Shown: positions 7,010 through 14,544, counted from the stretch's first letter. The stretch is DNA of 14,713 nt from Oscillospiraceae bacterium (GCA_900768675.1 CAAGDT010000059.1:1-14713); one strand, 5' to 3'. Made by a program: numbers and translations. Notes: generated by a model from the letters alone, not told the origin.

Positions 7010-9058
7010 TCAGCCCTCGTATTCGCCGTACTTGGGAGCGTTTGCTATAACGTCTGCCTCAAGGTTGGAGGGGAGCTGCTCGTAGCGGGCAAATTCCATT
7101 GTGAAATAGCCCATGCCCTTTGAAAGCTGGCGGATAACCGTTGCAAGGTCGCCTGTTTCAGCCATAGGAAGCTCAGCGTCAACCTCGGTCATTCCCGGCT
7201 CGGTGGGGTTCATTCCCAGAACTGCACCACGGCGCTTGTTTACAATACCCATAACGTCGCCGGTGTTTTCATCGGGAACGGTAATCTTTAAAAGCTGTAT
7301 CGGTTCAAGGAGACAGGGAGAAGCCTGTGCAAGTCCTGCCTTGTAAGCAAGGTGAGCCGCCATCTTGAATGCCTGCTCTGAGCTGTCAACGGGGTGATAT
7401 GAGCCGTCGAAAAGAGTAGCCTTTAAGCGTACAACCGGGTAGCCCGCAAGAACGCCGTGAACAATACTTTCCTGTAAGCCCTTTTCAACAGCGGGGAAGA
7501 AGTTCTTCGGAACGCTTCCGCCGAATACTCTTTCCTCGAAAAGAAGTCCGTCGCCCTCGTGGGGTTCAAACTCGATTTTAACGTGACCGTACTGACCGTG
7601 ACCGCCGGATTGCTTCTTGTGCTTGCCCTCAACGGAAACCTTCTTGCGGATTGTTTCACGGTAGGCAATAAGCGGGTCTGCAAGAACTACGTCAACGCCG
7701 AACTTGTTCTTGACCTTCTGAACAGCTGCGTCAATGTGCTGCTCGCCAAGACCGCCGATAATACGCTGGTGGGTTTCGTGGTTGTGCTCGTAGCTTAAGG
7801 TGCGGTCCTCTTCAAGAAGCCTTCTTACCGCTGCGCTTATCTTGCCCTCGTCGTTCTTGTCCTTTGCCTTTATCGCCTTGAAGTAGCAGGGAACGGGGAA
7901 CTCGGTGCGGGGCAGAGAGAATACATTTGCGGAGTCGCATAGGGTATCTCCTGTGTTGGCATTAAGCTTTGTGAGGGCGATAATGTCGCCTGCGTAAGCC
8001 TCAATCATTTCCTCCTGCTTCTTGCCCTTAAGAGCAAGCATCTTACCGAACTTTTCCGGCTCGCCTGTGGTTGCGTTAACCATATCAACCTTTGCGGTAA
8101 GAACGCCTGTAACTATCTTTACATAGCTCATCTTGCCAACAAAGGGGTCTGCAACCGTCTTGAAAACGTATGCGGAGAGAGGCTTTGACTCGTCGTAGTC
8201 AACCTGTTCGTCCTTGCGCTCGTCGGGAGAGGGGAGCATATATATAATGGTATCAAGCAGCTTGTCAACAGCGGCAAGAGTTTCTGCGGAGCAGCATACA
8301 ACGGGGGTGATGATACCCTGGTCTACGCCGTCGTGAAGTCCCTTGATGATTTCCGCCTCGGTAAAGTCCTCGCCCTCGTTCTCGAAGAACTTCATCATAA
8401 GCTCCTCGTCGGTTTCAGCGATAGCCTCAGCCATAGCTGCTCTCAGACCCTTTAAGCGGTTTTCGGAGGCAGGCATGGGAACCTCGGTTGCCTTGCCGTT
8501 TTCGTACTTGTACGCCTTCATTTCAAGAAGGTTTATGTAGCTTTCAACAGTTCCGTATTTATCAAATGGAACCATAATGGGGCAGATAGTAGGACCAAAG
8601 CTTGTTTTAAGCTCCTCAAGGCACTTGTAGAAGCTGGAGTTTTCCTCCTCCATTTTAGTAACAACAAACATTGTTGCCTTTTTCTGCTTCCTTGCTTCCT
8701 TGTAAGCCTTGATTGTGCCTACCTGAACGCCGTCCTTGGCGGGAAGAGTTATAATAACGCTTTCGGTGGCCCTTATGCCCTCGTACATTCCGCCGATAAA
8801 GTCGAACTGACCGGGAGTGTCCACAATATTTATTTTAACGTCCTTCCACTCTGCGTAAGCAAGAGCTGTATTAAGAGAAATTTTCCTTTTGATTTCGTCG
8901 GCGTCGTAGTCGCAGACGGTATTTCCGTCAGCAATCCTTCCCATTCTGTCAATTCCGCCGCTTAAGTACATAAGCGCTTCGGCAAGGGTTGTTTTACCGC
9001 TTCCGCCGTGTCCTGCCAGGGCTATGTTCCTGATATTTTTGCATTTGTAAGTTTTCAT
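7010..9058 (-). CDS. Elongation factor G-like GTPase (EF-G2 type)
   Basis: A full-length EF-G paralogue of 682 residues. Order of parts: GTPase domain with P-loop GHGGSGKT (16-23), G3 DTPGQ (80-84), G4 TKME (134-137) and a CSAE G5; then domains II and III; domain IV with the conserved KQSGGHGQYG stretch; and a C-terminal domain V including GDVMGIVNKRRG. Canonical EF-G has AHIDAGKT, DTPGH and NKMD; here the catalytic His is Gln84 and the G4 Asn is Thr134. From memory, Thermus thermophilus EF-G2 shows similar departures (a GHAGSGKT-like loop, a non-His in G3, TKLD in G4), so this is a family trait rather than damage. It probably binds the ribosome, but its exact task beside housekeeping EF-G is not known. 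It is a single-gene unit with GGGGGTT upstream of the ATG at 9058. Confidence 0.9.
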   Translation of the reverse strand: MKTYKCKNIRNIALAGHGGSGKTTLAEALMYLSGGIDRMGRIADGNTVCDYDADEIKRKISLNTALAYAEWKDVKINIVDTPGQFDFIGGMYEGIRATESVIITLPAKDGVQVGTIKAYKEARKQKKATMFVVTKMEEENSSFYKCLEELKTSFGPTICPIMVPFDKYGTVESYINLLEMKAYKYENGKATEVPMPASENRLKGLRAAMAEAIAETDEELMMKFFENEGEDFTEAEIIKGLHDGVDQGIITPVVCCSAETLAAVDKLLDTIIYMLPSPDERKDEQVDYDESKPLSAYVFKTVADPFVGKMSYVKIVTGVLTAKVDMVNATTGEPEKFGKMLALKGKKQEEMIEAYAGDIIALTKLNANTGDTLCDSANVFSLPRTEFPVPCYFKAIKAKDKNDEGKISAAVRRLLEEDRTLSYEHNHETHQRIIGGLGEQHIDAAVQKVKNKFGVDVVLADPLIAYRETIRKKVSVEGKHKKQSGGHGQYGHVKIEFEPHEGDGLLFEERVFGGSVPKNFFPAVEKGLQESIVHGVLAGYPVVRLKATLFDGSYHPVDSSEQAFKMAAHLAYKAGLAQASPCLLEPIQLLKITVPDENTGDVMGIVNKRRGAVLGMNPTEPGMTEVDAELPMAETGDLATVIRQLSKGMGYFTMEFARYEQLPSNLEADVIANAPKYGEYEG

Positions 9059-9136
9059 AAGTAACCCCCATGAGTTTTCTTAAGGCAGGCGGCTTTCTGA
9101 GATATACTCTTGCTGCCGTTTTCAGCCTTGTGTACA

Positions 9137-9142
9137 ATTATA
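9137..9142 (-). promoter_or_regulatory. Possible -10 box of the EF-G-like gene
   Basis: The minus strand reads TATAAT here, about 79 bases before the start codon. No good -35 lies 16-18 bases upstream, so the call rests on the -10 alone. Confidence 0.35.
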
Positions 9143-9444
9143 CACTATTTCAATCGAAAAATCTACTGTTTTTTTGTGAATAAACAAAAATGAGTGTAGA
9201 AATATGAGCCGGTGTTTTGTGCATTTGCAACAAAATATAGATAAATATGTCGGATTTGCTGTTAAAAGCTGTTGAAAGTAGTTATAGAAAATCAACAAAG
9301 GCGGCTTTTGCAGAACAAATGATATGCCTGTCGGAAAAAATCATATTTCAGGCTTATGATTGTTAACGCTGTGAACTGCTGTATGTTTTATGCACAAATT
9401 TTTCCGGTATATTACAGCATAATGCCAAATTACCGTTTTATCTA

Positions 9445-9473
9445 TTGAAAAAATCGGGTTTATGTTATATAAT
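9445..9473 (+). promoter_or_regulatory. Promoter of the GGDEF-EAL operon
   Basis: TTGAAA (9445-9450) and TATAAT (9468-9473) are 17 bases apart. Transcription should start at about 9480-9481, which coincides with the upstream in-frame ATG (9481) and makes that ATG an unlikely start. Confidence 0.8.
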
Positions 9474-9533
9474 ATAGAATATGCGCAGAAATATTAAAAT
9501 AAGTATGTATAAAATGTACAAAAACAAAAAAGC

Positions 9534-9541
9534 AAAGGAGG
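9534..9541 (+). promoter_or_regulatory. Ribosome binding site deciding a TTG start
   Basis: AAAGGAGG is a near-perfect Shine-Dalgarno sequence, 8 bases before the in-frame TTG at 9550. No other in-frame start codon lies at a suitable distance. Confidence 0.75.
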
Positions 9542-9549
9542 AGAGCAGA

Positions 9550-11829
9550 TTGGCTAAAAATGCAAAAAATGTTAAAAATAATGCAAAGAAAACCTACTTC
9601 AGTTCCTCCGCTCTTTTCAGCGCTATAATCTCGGCGGTGCTTATCATATCGGTAATTGTAACTACCGCATTGTACGCCGTAGTTTCGAGACAGTCCGTTG
9701 AAGACACCTCCCTCGGAATTGCTCTTGCTGCCACAAAAGGCACGGGAAATTCTGCGGATACCTATTTTACAACAAGACGTATCGCTCTGGAGAGCTATGC
9801 CTTACGTTTCCACGACGCTCTTGAAATGAGCGAGGATGAGCTTGTGGTAAAGCTTGTGGAATGTGTAAATAAGGGACTTTTCCGCAATATCGGCTTTACA
9901 AGAAGCGATGGAGTCTGCATAAACGACCTTGGAATGGAGAAAAACGTTTCCCACCGGGGCTTTACTCAGAGCGGACTTACAGGAATGGAAAGCATAGTGC
10001 CCGCTACCGTCAGCGACTTTTCGGGGCTTGATTCGGATATCTATACTGTTCCCGTATATAACGAGGACAGAGAGATAGTCGGAGTCCTGTCTGCTGCCGC
10101 TGAGCCTTTTTCAATGAAGAATATAACCTCGGTTGAAATGGGCGGTATGAATAACTGCTATTTTCTTGTTGCAGACGACGGCGACGTTATATACGCTTCG
10201 GAAAATCCGCCTGTCAGCATAACAAGTCAGGACAATATACTCAATGCGGTTTCCGAATCGGACCGTGCCAAGCTTACATACTGGCTCAACCGCAGCGACG
10301 TTTCTGACAATACTGTTATAAATGTAAGGGGCGTAAAGTGCGTTGTAAGCTGCGTTTCCCTTGCGGCAGGAAAATGGACCCTTGTTTCGGTTGTTCCCTC
10401 CGAAACCATAACCTCTGCTTACGGCGGACTTATCAGCCTTAGCGTAAGCCTTATTATTGCAGTTGTTGTTATACTTGTAGTTGTAACAGTATTCCTTACA
10501 TTGAATTTAGCCCGTGCCAACAAGAGGGTAAGCGGAATTATCGACGAGGCAGACAAGAATTTCTATGTTGACAGAATAACCGGCTTCTCCTCCTGGAACA
10601 GCTTCAAGGAGCAGTACGAGGCTATGATGAAGAACACCGGTTCAAGCTATGCTTTTATTTCCGTTGATATAGACAACTTCAAGGCGATTAACGACTCTTT
10701 GGGCTACGACGGCGGAAACGAGATTTTAAAGCAGCTTGCCGATATTCTTAAGCGCAATATCAAGGACACGGATATTTTCGCAAGAACCTCCGGCGACCTT
10801 TTCTATATACTTGCGGAGTATCAGAATGCCAACGAGCTTATTGATATTGCCAACAACATAATTACAGACGTTGATTATCAGGTAACTTCCTTCAAGATGT
10901 ACGTTTCAATCGGTATTTACCTGATTATCGACCACAGGCTCAAGGTGCGGGCTGCGGCTGACCGCTCCGACCTTGCAAGAAGCACTATCAAGAATATCAA
11001 GGAAAGTAAATTTGCCTTCTTTGATAACTCAATGATTCAGAAGATAAGGCTTGAAAAATCCATTGAAAATATAATGGAGGAAGCTCTTGAAAAGCGGGAG
11101 TTTATAGTTTACCTTCAGCCCAAGGTTGACCTGTCAAACCCGGATACGGTTGCAGGAGCTGAGGCGCTAGTGCGCTGGAACCACGACGGAAGCATAGTTC
11201 CTCCCGGGGACTTTATCCCGATTTTCGAGAAGAACGGCTTTGTTATGAAGCTGGACTACTATATGTTTGAGGAGGTCTGCAAGCTTCAGAAAAAGTGGAA
11301 GAGTCTCGGTTACGAGCCTAAGATTATCTCCGTAAATATGTCAAGACTCCATCTTCGCAACAAGACCTTTGTCGAGGACCTTGAGGCGATGTGTCAGAAA
11401 TACGAGATTGAAACAAGGTACTTCGAGCTTGAGATAACCGAAAGTGCGGCTTACGAGAATATTGATATTCTTGCGGCAGTATTCACAAAGATTAAGGAAC
11501 ACGGCTTCCATGTTTCAATCGATGACTTCGGAACGGGCTATTCCTCCCTCAATATGCTTAAGGACCTGCCTGTTGACGTTCTTAAAATCGACCGTTCCTT
11601 CCTTACAGAGGGCGCAGACGAGAACGAAAATGCAAGCCGCATAATCGGCTGTGTTGTTTCCCTTGCATCCTCCCTTAATATCTCTACAATCTGCGAGGGA
11701 ATTGAGACAAAGGAACAGGCGGCTCTGCTTCATAAGCTGGGCTGCAATATGGCTCAGGGCTTCTACTTTGCAAGACCTATGCCTGTTGAGGACTACGAAA
11801 AGCTTACATACGGAACCGTTGAAAGGTGA
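9550..11829 (+). CDS. Membrane c-di-GMP phosphodiesterase with degenerate GGDEF
   Basis: A 759-residue signalling protein. A first membrane segment (about 18-45) and a second (about 291-321) enclose an extracytoplasmic sensor of roughly 245 residues that resembles a Cache domain. A GGDEF domain follows, then an EAL domain. The GGDEF signature is replaced by SGDLF (414-418) and the inhibitory RxxD is KDTD, so cyclase activity is unlikely; such domains often bind GTP and regulate the EAL. The EAL domain keeps all catalytic motifs: EAL (538-540), NMS, ELEITES, DDFGTGYSS (from 658), LKIDRS, EGIET and QGF (Gln736). It should therefore hydrolyse cyclic di-GMP to pGpG in response to an outside signal. 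The start is placed at TTG 9550, not ATG 9481: AAAGGAGG lies 8 bases before it and the promoter puts +1 at about 9481. The stop overlaps the ribosome binding site of the next gene. Confidence 0.9.
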   Translation: MAKNAKNVKNNAKKTYFSSSALFSAIISAVLIISVIVTTALYAVVSRQSVEDTSLGIALAATKGTGNSADTYFTTRRIALESYALRFHDALEMSEDELVVKLVECVNKGLFRNIGFTRSDGVCINDLGMEKNVSHRGFTQSGLTGMESIVPATVSDFSGLDSDIYTVPVYNEDREIVGVLSAAAEPFSMKNITSVEMGGMNNCYFLVADDGDVIYASENPPVSITSQDNILNAVSESDRAKLTYWLNRSDVSDNTVINVRGVKCVVSCVSLAAGKWTLVSVVPSETITSAYGGLISLSVSLIIAVVVILVVVTVFLTLNLARANKRVSGIIDEADKNFYVDRITGFSSWNSFKEQYEAMMKNTGSSYAFISVDIDNFKAINDSLGYDGGNEILKQLADILKRNIKDTDIFARTSGDLFYILAEYQNANELIDIANNIITDVDYQVTSFKMYVSIGIYLIIDHRLKVRAAADRSDLARSTIKNIKESKFAFFDNSMIQKIRLEKSIENIMEEALEKREFIVYLQPKVDLSNPDTVAGAEALVRWNHDGSIVPPGDFIPIFEKNGFVMKLDYYMFEEVCKLQKKWKSLGYEPKIISVNMSRLHLRNKTFVEDLEAMCQKYEIETRYFELEITESAAYENIDILAAVFTKIKEHGFHVSIDDFGTGYSSLNMLKDLPVDVLKIDRSFLTEGADENENASRIIGCVVSLASSLNISTICEGIETKEQAALLHKLGCNMAQGFYFARPMPVEDYEKLTYGTVER

Positions 11830-11830
11830 T
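11822..11830 (+). promoter_or_regulatory. Ribosome binding site overlapping the upstream stop codon
   Basis: AAAGGTGAT contains the TGA stop of the EAL gene (11827-11829) and resembles the Shine-Dalgarno consensus. The AAAGG part is 8 bases from TTG 11835. This arrangement predicts translational coupling of the two genes. Confidence 0.55.
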
Positions 11831-11834
11831 TTTA

Positions 11835-12443
11835 TTGGCAAACGAGGATATATTACAGGAAATAACGGAGATTATTGATGATACCTCCGCTTCGCTGTTC
11901 AATGCGGTAAGGTACTGCTACCTTATTACCGAAAGTGAATTTTACAACATAAATGTAAAGGACATTTTCAAAATCGGGCTGAGCAACATAACCGACAGCG
12001 AGTGCTTCAAAAATCTGGGGCTTAATCTTGACCCGAACAAGATAGGGGAAATGGCTTCAAAGGGCTACGAAGAGGTGCTGTCTATTATCCGCTACTGCTT
12101 TGCAATCCGCCTGCCCTTTATAAGAAAATACGCAGCGGAAAGCCTTATAAAGGACAATCAGTTAAAGCAGATTTACGACAATCTTGAGGACATCGGCTTT
12201 GCAAATCCCGACGGAATTGTGGAGGAAAGCTTCAAGTCAATGGCGTGGCTCGTAAAGACGAAAAAGCCGGAGCCTGCCTTTGATACAGAGTGGTTCCGCT
12301 GCTGGATTTATACCTACGGCCACGAGCTTGCGGCGATAAACAACCGCAATATGTTCGTGCTTGGCTGCGCAGACGCTCTTTTTCCCCTTTACTATGCCTC
12401 CCTGCAGGAAATTCTTGTTGAGAAGCTTAAGGAAATTCAGTAA
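11835..12443 (+). CDS. Uncharacterised protein coupled to the EAL phosphodiesterase
   Basis: A soluble-looking protein of 202 residues that I do not recognise. It has no signal peptide, no clear membrane segment and is probably mostly helical. Two similar short segments, NAVRYCYLI (Arg26-Tyr27-Cys28) and SIIRYCFAI (Arg86-Tyr87-Cys88), are 60 residues apart and may mark a diverged internal repeat. The C-terminal third has several Trp and aromatic residues (WFRCWIYTYGHEL). A start at TTG 11835 fits the AAAGG spacing; GTG at 11826 is in frame but lies inside the stop overlap and lacks its own site. The gene begins 5 bases after the EAL stop and is closed by a strong terminator, so the pair forms one operon. 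A partner, effector or regulator of the phosphodiesterase is the natural guess from context only. Confidence 0.8.
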   Translation: MANEDILQEITEIIDDTSASLFNAVRYCYLITESEFYNINVKDIFKIGLSNITDSECFKNLGLNLDPNKIGEMASKGYEEVLSIIRYCFAIRLPFIRKYAAESLIKDNQLKQIYDNLEDIGFANPDGIVEESFKSMAWLVKTKKPEPAFDTEWFRCWIYTYGHELAAINNRNMFVLGCADALFPLYYASLQEILVEKLKEIQ

Positions 12444-12457
12444 GCTTTGATAAACTC

Positions 12458-12488
12458 AAGCCGCTTCTGACGGGTTCAGAGGCGGCTT
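12458..12488 (+). terminator. Intrinsic terminator of the EAL operon
   Basis: A 13-base-pair stem, AAGCCGCTTCTGA with TCAGAGGCGGCTT (one G-U pair), encloses the loop CGGGT. The trailing sequence is only moderately T-rich (TTGAATGTTTTG). It starts 15 bases after the stop codon. Confidence 0.75.
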
Positions 12489-12523
12489 TGAATGTTTTGT
12501 TCAACGGATAGGACGGTGGTTTT

Positions 12524-12967
12524 ATGGATTGGTTCAATATTTACGGCTTATGCTTTATTGCGGTTATTATGTTACCGAATATTGTTTTTGCAGTCAGATG
12601 CAGGGACGGCTTTGAGAATAAATGGAATAACAAGGCGGTTGAAGCTCTTGAACAGGTGGGGCGGTTCGGCTGTATGGCTTTTATGATAGTGAACATTCCG
12701 CCGCTTTGCTTCGGCCGGCTGTTCGAGGGAGCGCTTACGGTTTATATTGGGGTTGATATTGCGCTGCTGATTGCCTACTGCCTGATATGGATAATCTGTT
12801 TCAGGAAAAGCAGCCTTTTCCGGGCGCTGGCGCTTTCAATAATACCCTCGGCGCTGTTTTTGTTCAGCGGGATAATGCTTTTATCTGTTCCGCTGATAGT
12901 GACAGCGGTGATTTTTGCGCCCTGTCATATAGCTATTTCATATAAAAATGCAGTAACTGATATGTGA
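12524..12967 (+). CDS. Small integral membrane protein of unknown function
   Basis: A 147-residue hydrophobic protein with four or five predicted membrane segments: about 3-23, 47-64, 70-92 and a long hydrophobic stretch at 98-136 that may hold two. A polar loop near 25-45 contains GFENKWNNKAVE followed by an LEQVGRFG segment. I have seen similar small proteins of this kind in Clostridia but know no function. The ribosome binding site is GGACGGTGG, about 4 bases before ATG 12524. The start is only 35 bases after the preceding terminator, leaving little room for a separate promoter. No homology to c-di-GMP receptors or transporters is visible to me. Confidence 0.78.
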   Translation: MDWFNIYGLCFIAVIMLPNIVFAVRCRDGFENKWNNKAVEALEQVGRFGCMAFMIVNIPPLCFGRLFEGALTVYIGVDIALLIAYCLIWIICFRKSSLFRALALSIIPSALFLFSGIMLLSVPLIVTAVIFAPCHIAISYKNAVTDM

Positions 12968-13000
12968 ATACTGCCAAAAAATTCCTGCAAGCGTAACCTT

Positions 13001-13029
13001 TTCCAATCTTATGGAGTGTTAAATATAAA
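13001..13029 (+). promoter_or_regulatory. Weak candidate promoter of the mannanase gene
   Basis: TTCCAA (13001-13006) and TATAAA (13024-13029) are 17 bases apart. The -35 matches poorly, so this is tentative. The 107-base gap before the mannanase holds no other better candidate and no clear terminator for the membrane-protein gene. Confidence 0.3.
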
Positions 13030-13074
13030 GGCGGCTGCAGCGGGTATGGCGTTTCGTGAAAGGACGGAATAAAA

Positions 13075-14091
13075 ATGGATATGAAGAAAATTATTGCTGC
13101 TTTTCTTGCAGCAGTATCGGCAATGTCGGGCTGCGGCAAAAATGAGGAAGCATTTACTTCTGCGGAGGAGAAGCCCATTGAGCAGGACTATAAGGGCTTT
13201 ACTGTAAGCGGAAATAAGCTGCTTGACGCAAACGGCGAGGAGTTCATAATGCGGGGGATTAATCATTCCCACACATGGTTTAAAAAGGACACAAAAACCG
13301 CAGTTCCCGCTATTGCAGAAACAGGAGCAAATACAGTCAGAATCGTACTTTCAAACGGCTATCAGTGGCAGAAGGACACCGCCGACGAGGTTGTGGACGT
13401 GGTGGAGCTTTGCAGGGAGAATAAGCTTGTAACTATTCTTGAGGTGCATGACGGTACAGGCAAGGACGACCCGGCGGTGCTGGAGGAGATTGCGGATTAC
13501 TGGATTGAAATAAAGGACGTCCTTATCGGAAACGAGGACAGCGTTATTCTCAATATCGCCAACGAGTGGTACGGACAATGGGGCGGAAAGGAATGGGCGC
13601 AGGCTTATGTTTCGGTTATCCCGAAAATCCGTGAGGCAGGTATCAGGAACACTATAATGGTGGACAGCGCGGGCTGGGGACAGTACGGACAGAGCGTTGC
13701 AGACTACGGAAAGCAGATTTTTGAGGCGGACGAGCTGAGAAATACTATGTTTTCAATACACATGTACGGCTCCGCAGGCGGCTCAAAGGCGAAAATCAAG
13801 AAAAACATTGACGGAGCGCTGGACAAGGGGCTTTGCCTTATTATCGGCGAGTTCGGCTATAACCACAGCGACGGGGACGTTGATGAGCAGTATATTATGG
13901 ACTACTGCACCGAAAAGAAGGTAGGCTACCTCGGCTGGTCTTGGAAGGGAAACAGCGGGGGAGTAGAGTATCTTGATATTGCGAAGGACTGGAAAGGGTC
14001 GGTTCTTTCGGAGGACTGGGGCGAGATTCTTATAAACGGAAAGAACGGTATCAGAGAAACCTCACAGCCTTGCAGCATTTTCAAAAAGTAA
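13075..14091 (+). CDS. Lipoprotein beta-mannanase, GH5 subfamily 8
   Basis: A 338-residue cell-attached endo-beta-1,4-mannanase that should cut mannan, glucomannan or galactomannan. Residues 1-20 form a lipoprotein signal peptide with Cys20 after MSG. The catalytic domain runs from about 40 to the end and follows Bacillus GH5_8 mannanases closely: RGINHSHTWFK near the start, GANTVRIVLSNG, LEVHDGTG, IANEWYG (acid/base Glu164), FSIHMYGSAGG, IGEFGYN (nucleophile Glu259) and LGWSWKGNSGG. All expected active-site residues are present. There is no binding module or dockerin, so it is neither cellulosomal nor multi-modular. AAAGGA lies 10 bases before ATG 13075; ATG 13081 is an equally possible start giving a protein two residues shorter. 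A 55-residue gene follows 12 bases after the stop. Confidence 0.93.
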   Translation: MDMKKIIAAFLAAVSAMSGCGKNEEAFTSAEEKPIEQDYKGFTVSGNKLLDANGEEFIMRGINHSHTWFKKDTKTAVPAIAETGANTVRIVLSNGYQWQKDTADEVVDVVELCRENKLVTILEVHDGTGKDDPAVLEEIADYWIEIKDVLIGNEDSVILNIANEWYGQWGGKEWAQAYVSVIPKIREAGIRNTIMVDSAGWGQYGQSVADYGKQIFEADELRNTMFSIHMYGSAGGSKAKIKKNIDGALDKGLCLIIGEFGYNHSDGDVDEQYIMDYCTEKKVGYLGWSWKGNSGGVEYLDIAKDWKGSVLSEDWGEILINGKNGIRETSQPCSIFKK

Positions 14092-14103
14092 AGGAGAAGG
14101 GCT

Positions 14104-14271
14104 ATGAAACCTACCGGCAGAACCATCAGAGAGGTCTGCGAACAGGCTCAGGAGGAATTTTCCCGGGCGAACGGTTATTATCCTACCGAGGAGGACGCAG
14201 TCAGATTAACCGAAGAAGCCCGTGCTGAAATCCGGAAGGAAAGAGAACAGCAGGCAAAGGAAAATAAATAA
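14104..14271 (+). CDS. 55-residue charged protein downstream of the mannanase
   Basis: A short gene with clear translation signals: AAAGGAGA (14090-14097), overlapping the mannanase stop, is 6 bases before the ATG. The product starts MKPTGRTIREVCEQAQEEF, has a central GYYPTEEDA turn and ends in a Lys/Glu-rich helix. It is cytoplasmic, with no signal peptide, and strongly charged. The spacing suggests co-translation with the mannanase. I do not recognise the family. A regulatory, chaperone-like or unrelated role is possible; the case that it is translated rests on the ribosome binding site and spacing. Confidence 0.68.
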   Translation: MKPTGRTIREVCEQAQEEFSRANGYYPTEEDAVRLTEEARAEIRKEREQQAKENK

Positions 14272-14277
14272 GAAAGC

Positions 14278-14296
14278 CACGCTGTTTTGCAGCGTG
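14278..14296 (+). terminator. Weak hairpin after the 55-residue gene
   Basis: CACGCTG pairs with CAGCGTG around TTTTG, 7 bases after the stop codon. Only TTCAGG follows, so it is probably a weak terminator or a 3' stabilising structure, with the next hairpin doing the stopping. Confidence 0.4.
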
Positions 14297-14322
14297 TTCA
14301 GGAATAAAGGAGAAAATATAAA

Positions 14323-14370
14323 AGGCAGTGCCGCAGGGAAGCAATATTTCTCTGCGGTACTGCCGTTTTT
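14323..14370 (+). terminator. Strong intrinsic terminator ending the mannanase unit
   Basis: GGCAGTGCCGCAGGGA pairs with TCTCTGCGGTACTGCC (with minor mismatch) and is followed by GTTTTT. It separates the mannanase unit from ppdK. Confidence 0.78.
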
Positions 14371-14454
14371 AAAGGACATCGTAGGCAGATTTCAGCAGTA
14401 CTGCAAAAAATACGAAAAATTTTAGAAAAAATCAAAAAAATTCTTTAAAAATAC

Positions 14455-14483
14455 TGGAAATCTGCGGGGAAATCTGCTATAAT
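14455..14483 (+). promoter_or_regulatory. Promoter of ppdK
   Basis: TGGAAA (14455-14460) and TATAAT (14478-14483) have a 17-base spacer, and TGC before the -10 makes it an extended -10. A-tracts lie upstream. The leader would be about 110 nucleotides. Confidence 0.7.
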
Positions 14484-14514
14484 ATAGATGTTATGCAGAG
14501 TGGACAGCATTTTG

Positions 14515-14544
14515 TATACCGGTTGTTAATTGTGCCACGGTATA
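14515..14544 (+). promoter_or_regulatory. Inverted repeat in the ppdK leader
   Basis: TATACCG (14515-14521) and CGGTATA (14538-14544) are perfect inverted repeats 16 bases apart, inside the untranslated leader. GCAGA (14495-14499) and TCTGC (14554-14558) could form an outer stem. It could be an operator for a dimeric repressor or an RNA stem-loop; no known riboswitch class is recognised. Confidence 0.4.

Larger units (their letters stand above)
9059..9549. other. Gene-free region between EF-G-like and EAL genes
   Basis: This divergent intergenic region holds a possible minus-strand -10 for the EF-G-like gene (9137-9142), the strong plus-strand promoter of the EAL gene (9445-9473) and its leader. 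The middle, about 9170-9440, is AT-rich with no repeat, tRNA or terminator that I can see. A 39-codon ATG frame at 9247-9366 lacks a ribosome binding site and is not called. Confidence 0.6.

Noticed and set aside
9474..9549. Cyclic-di-GMP riboswitch in the leader of the EAL gene
   Set aside because: The leader is short, AT-rich and lacks the conserved GEMM core and paired helices.
11826..11828. GTG start of the 202-residue protein
   Set aside because: It lies within the overlap with the upstream stop and lacks a spaced ribosome binding site. TTG 11835 is 8 bases from AAAGG.
13009..13272. 87-codon minus-strand frame across the mannanase start
   Set aside because: It overlaps the signal peptide and conserved N-terminus of the mannanase on the other strand and has no support of its own.
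14395..14404. Perfect 10-base palindrome GCAGTACTGC as an operator
   Set aside because: It is about 50 bases upstream of the ppdK -35, isolated and short enough to occur by chance. No second copy was found in a similar place.
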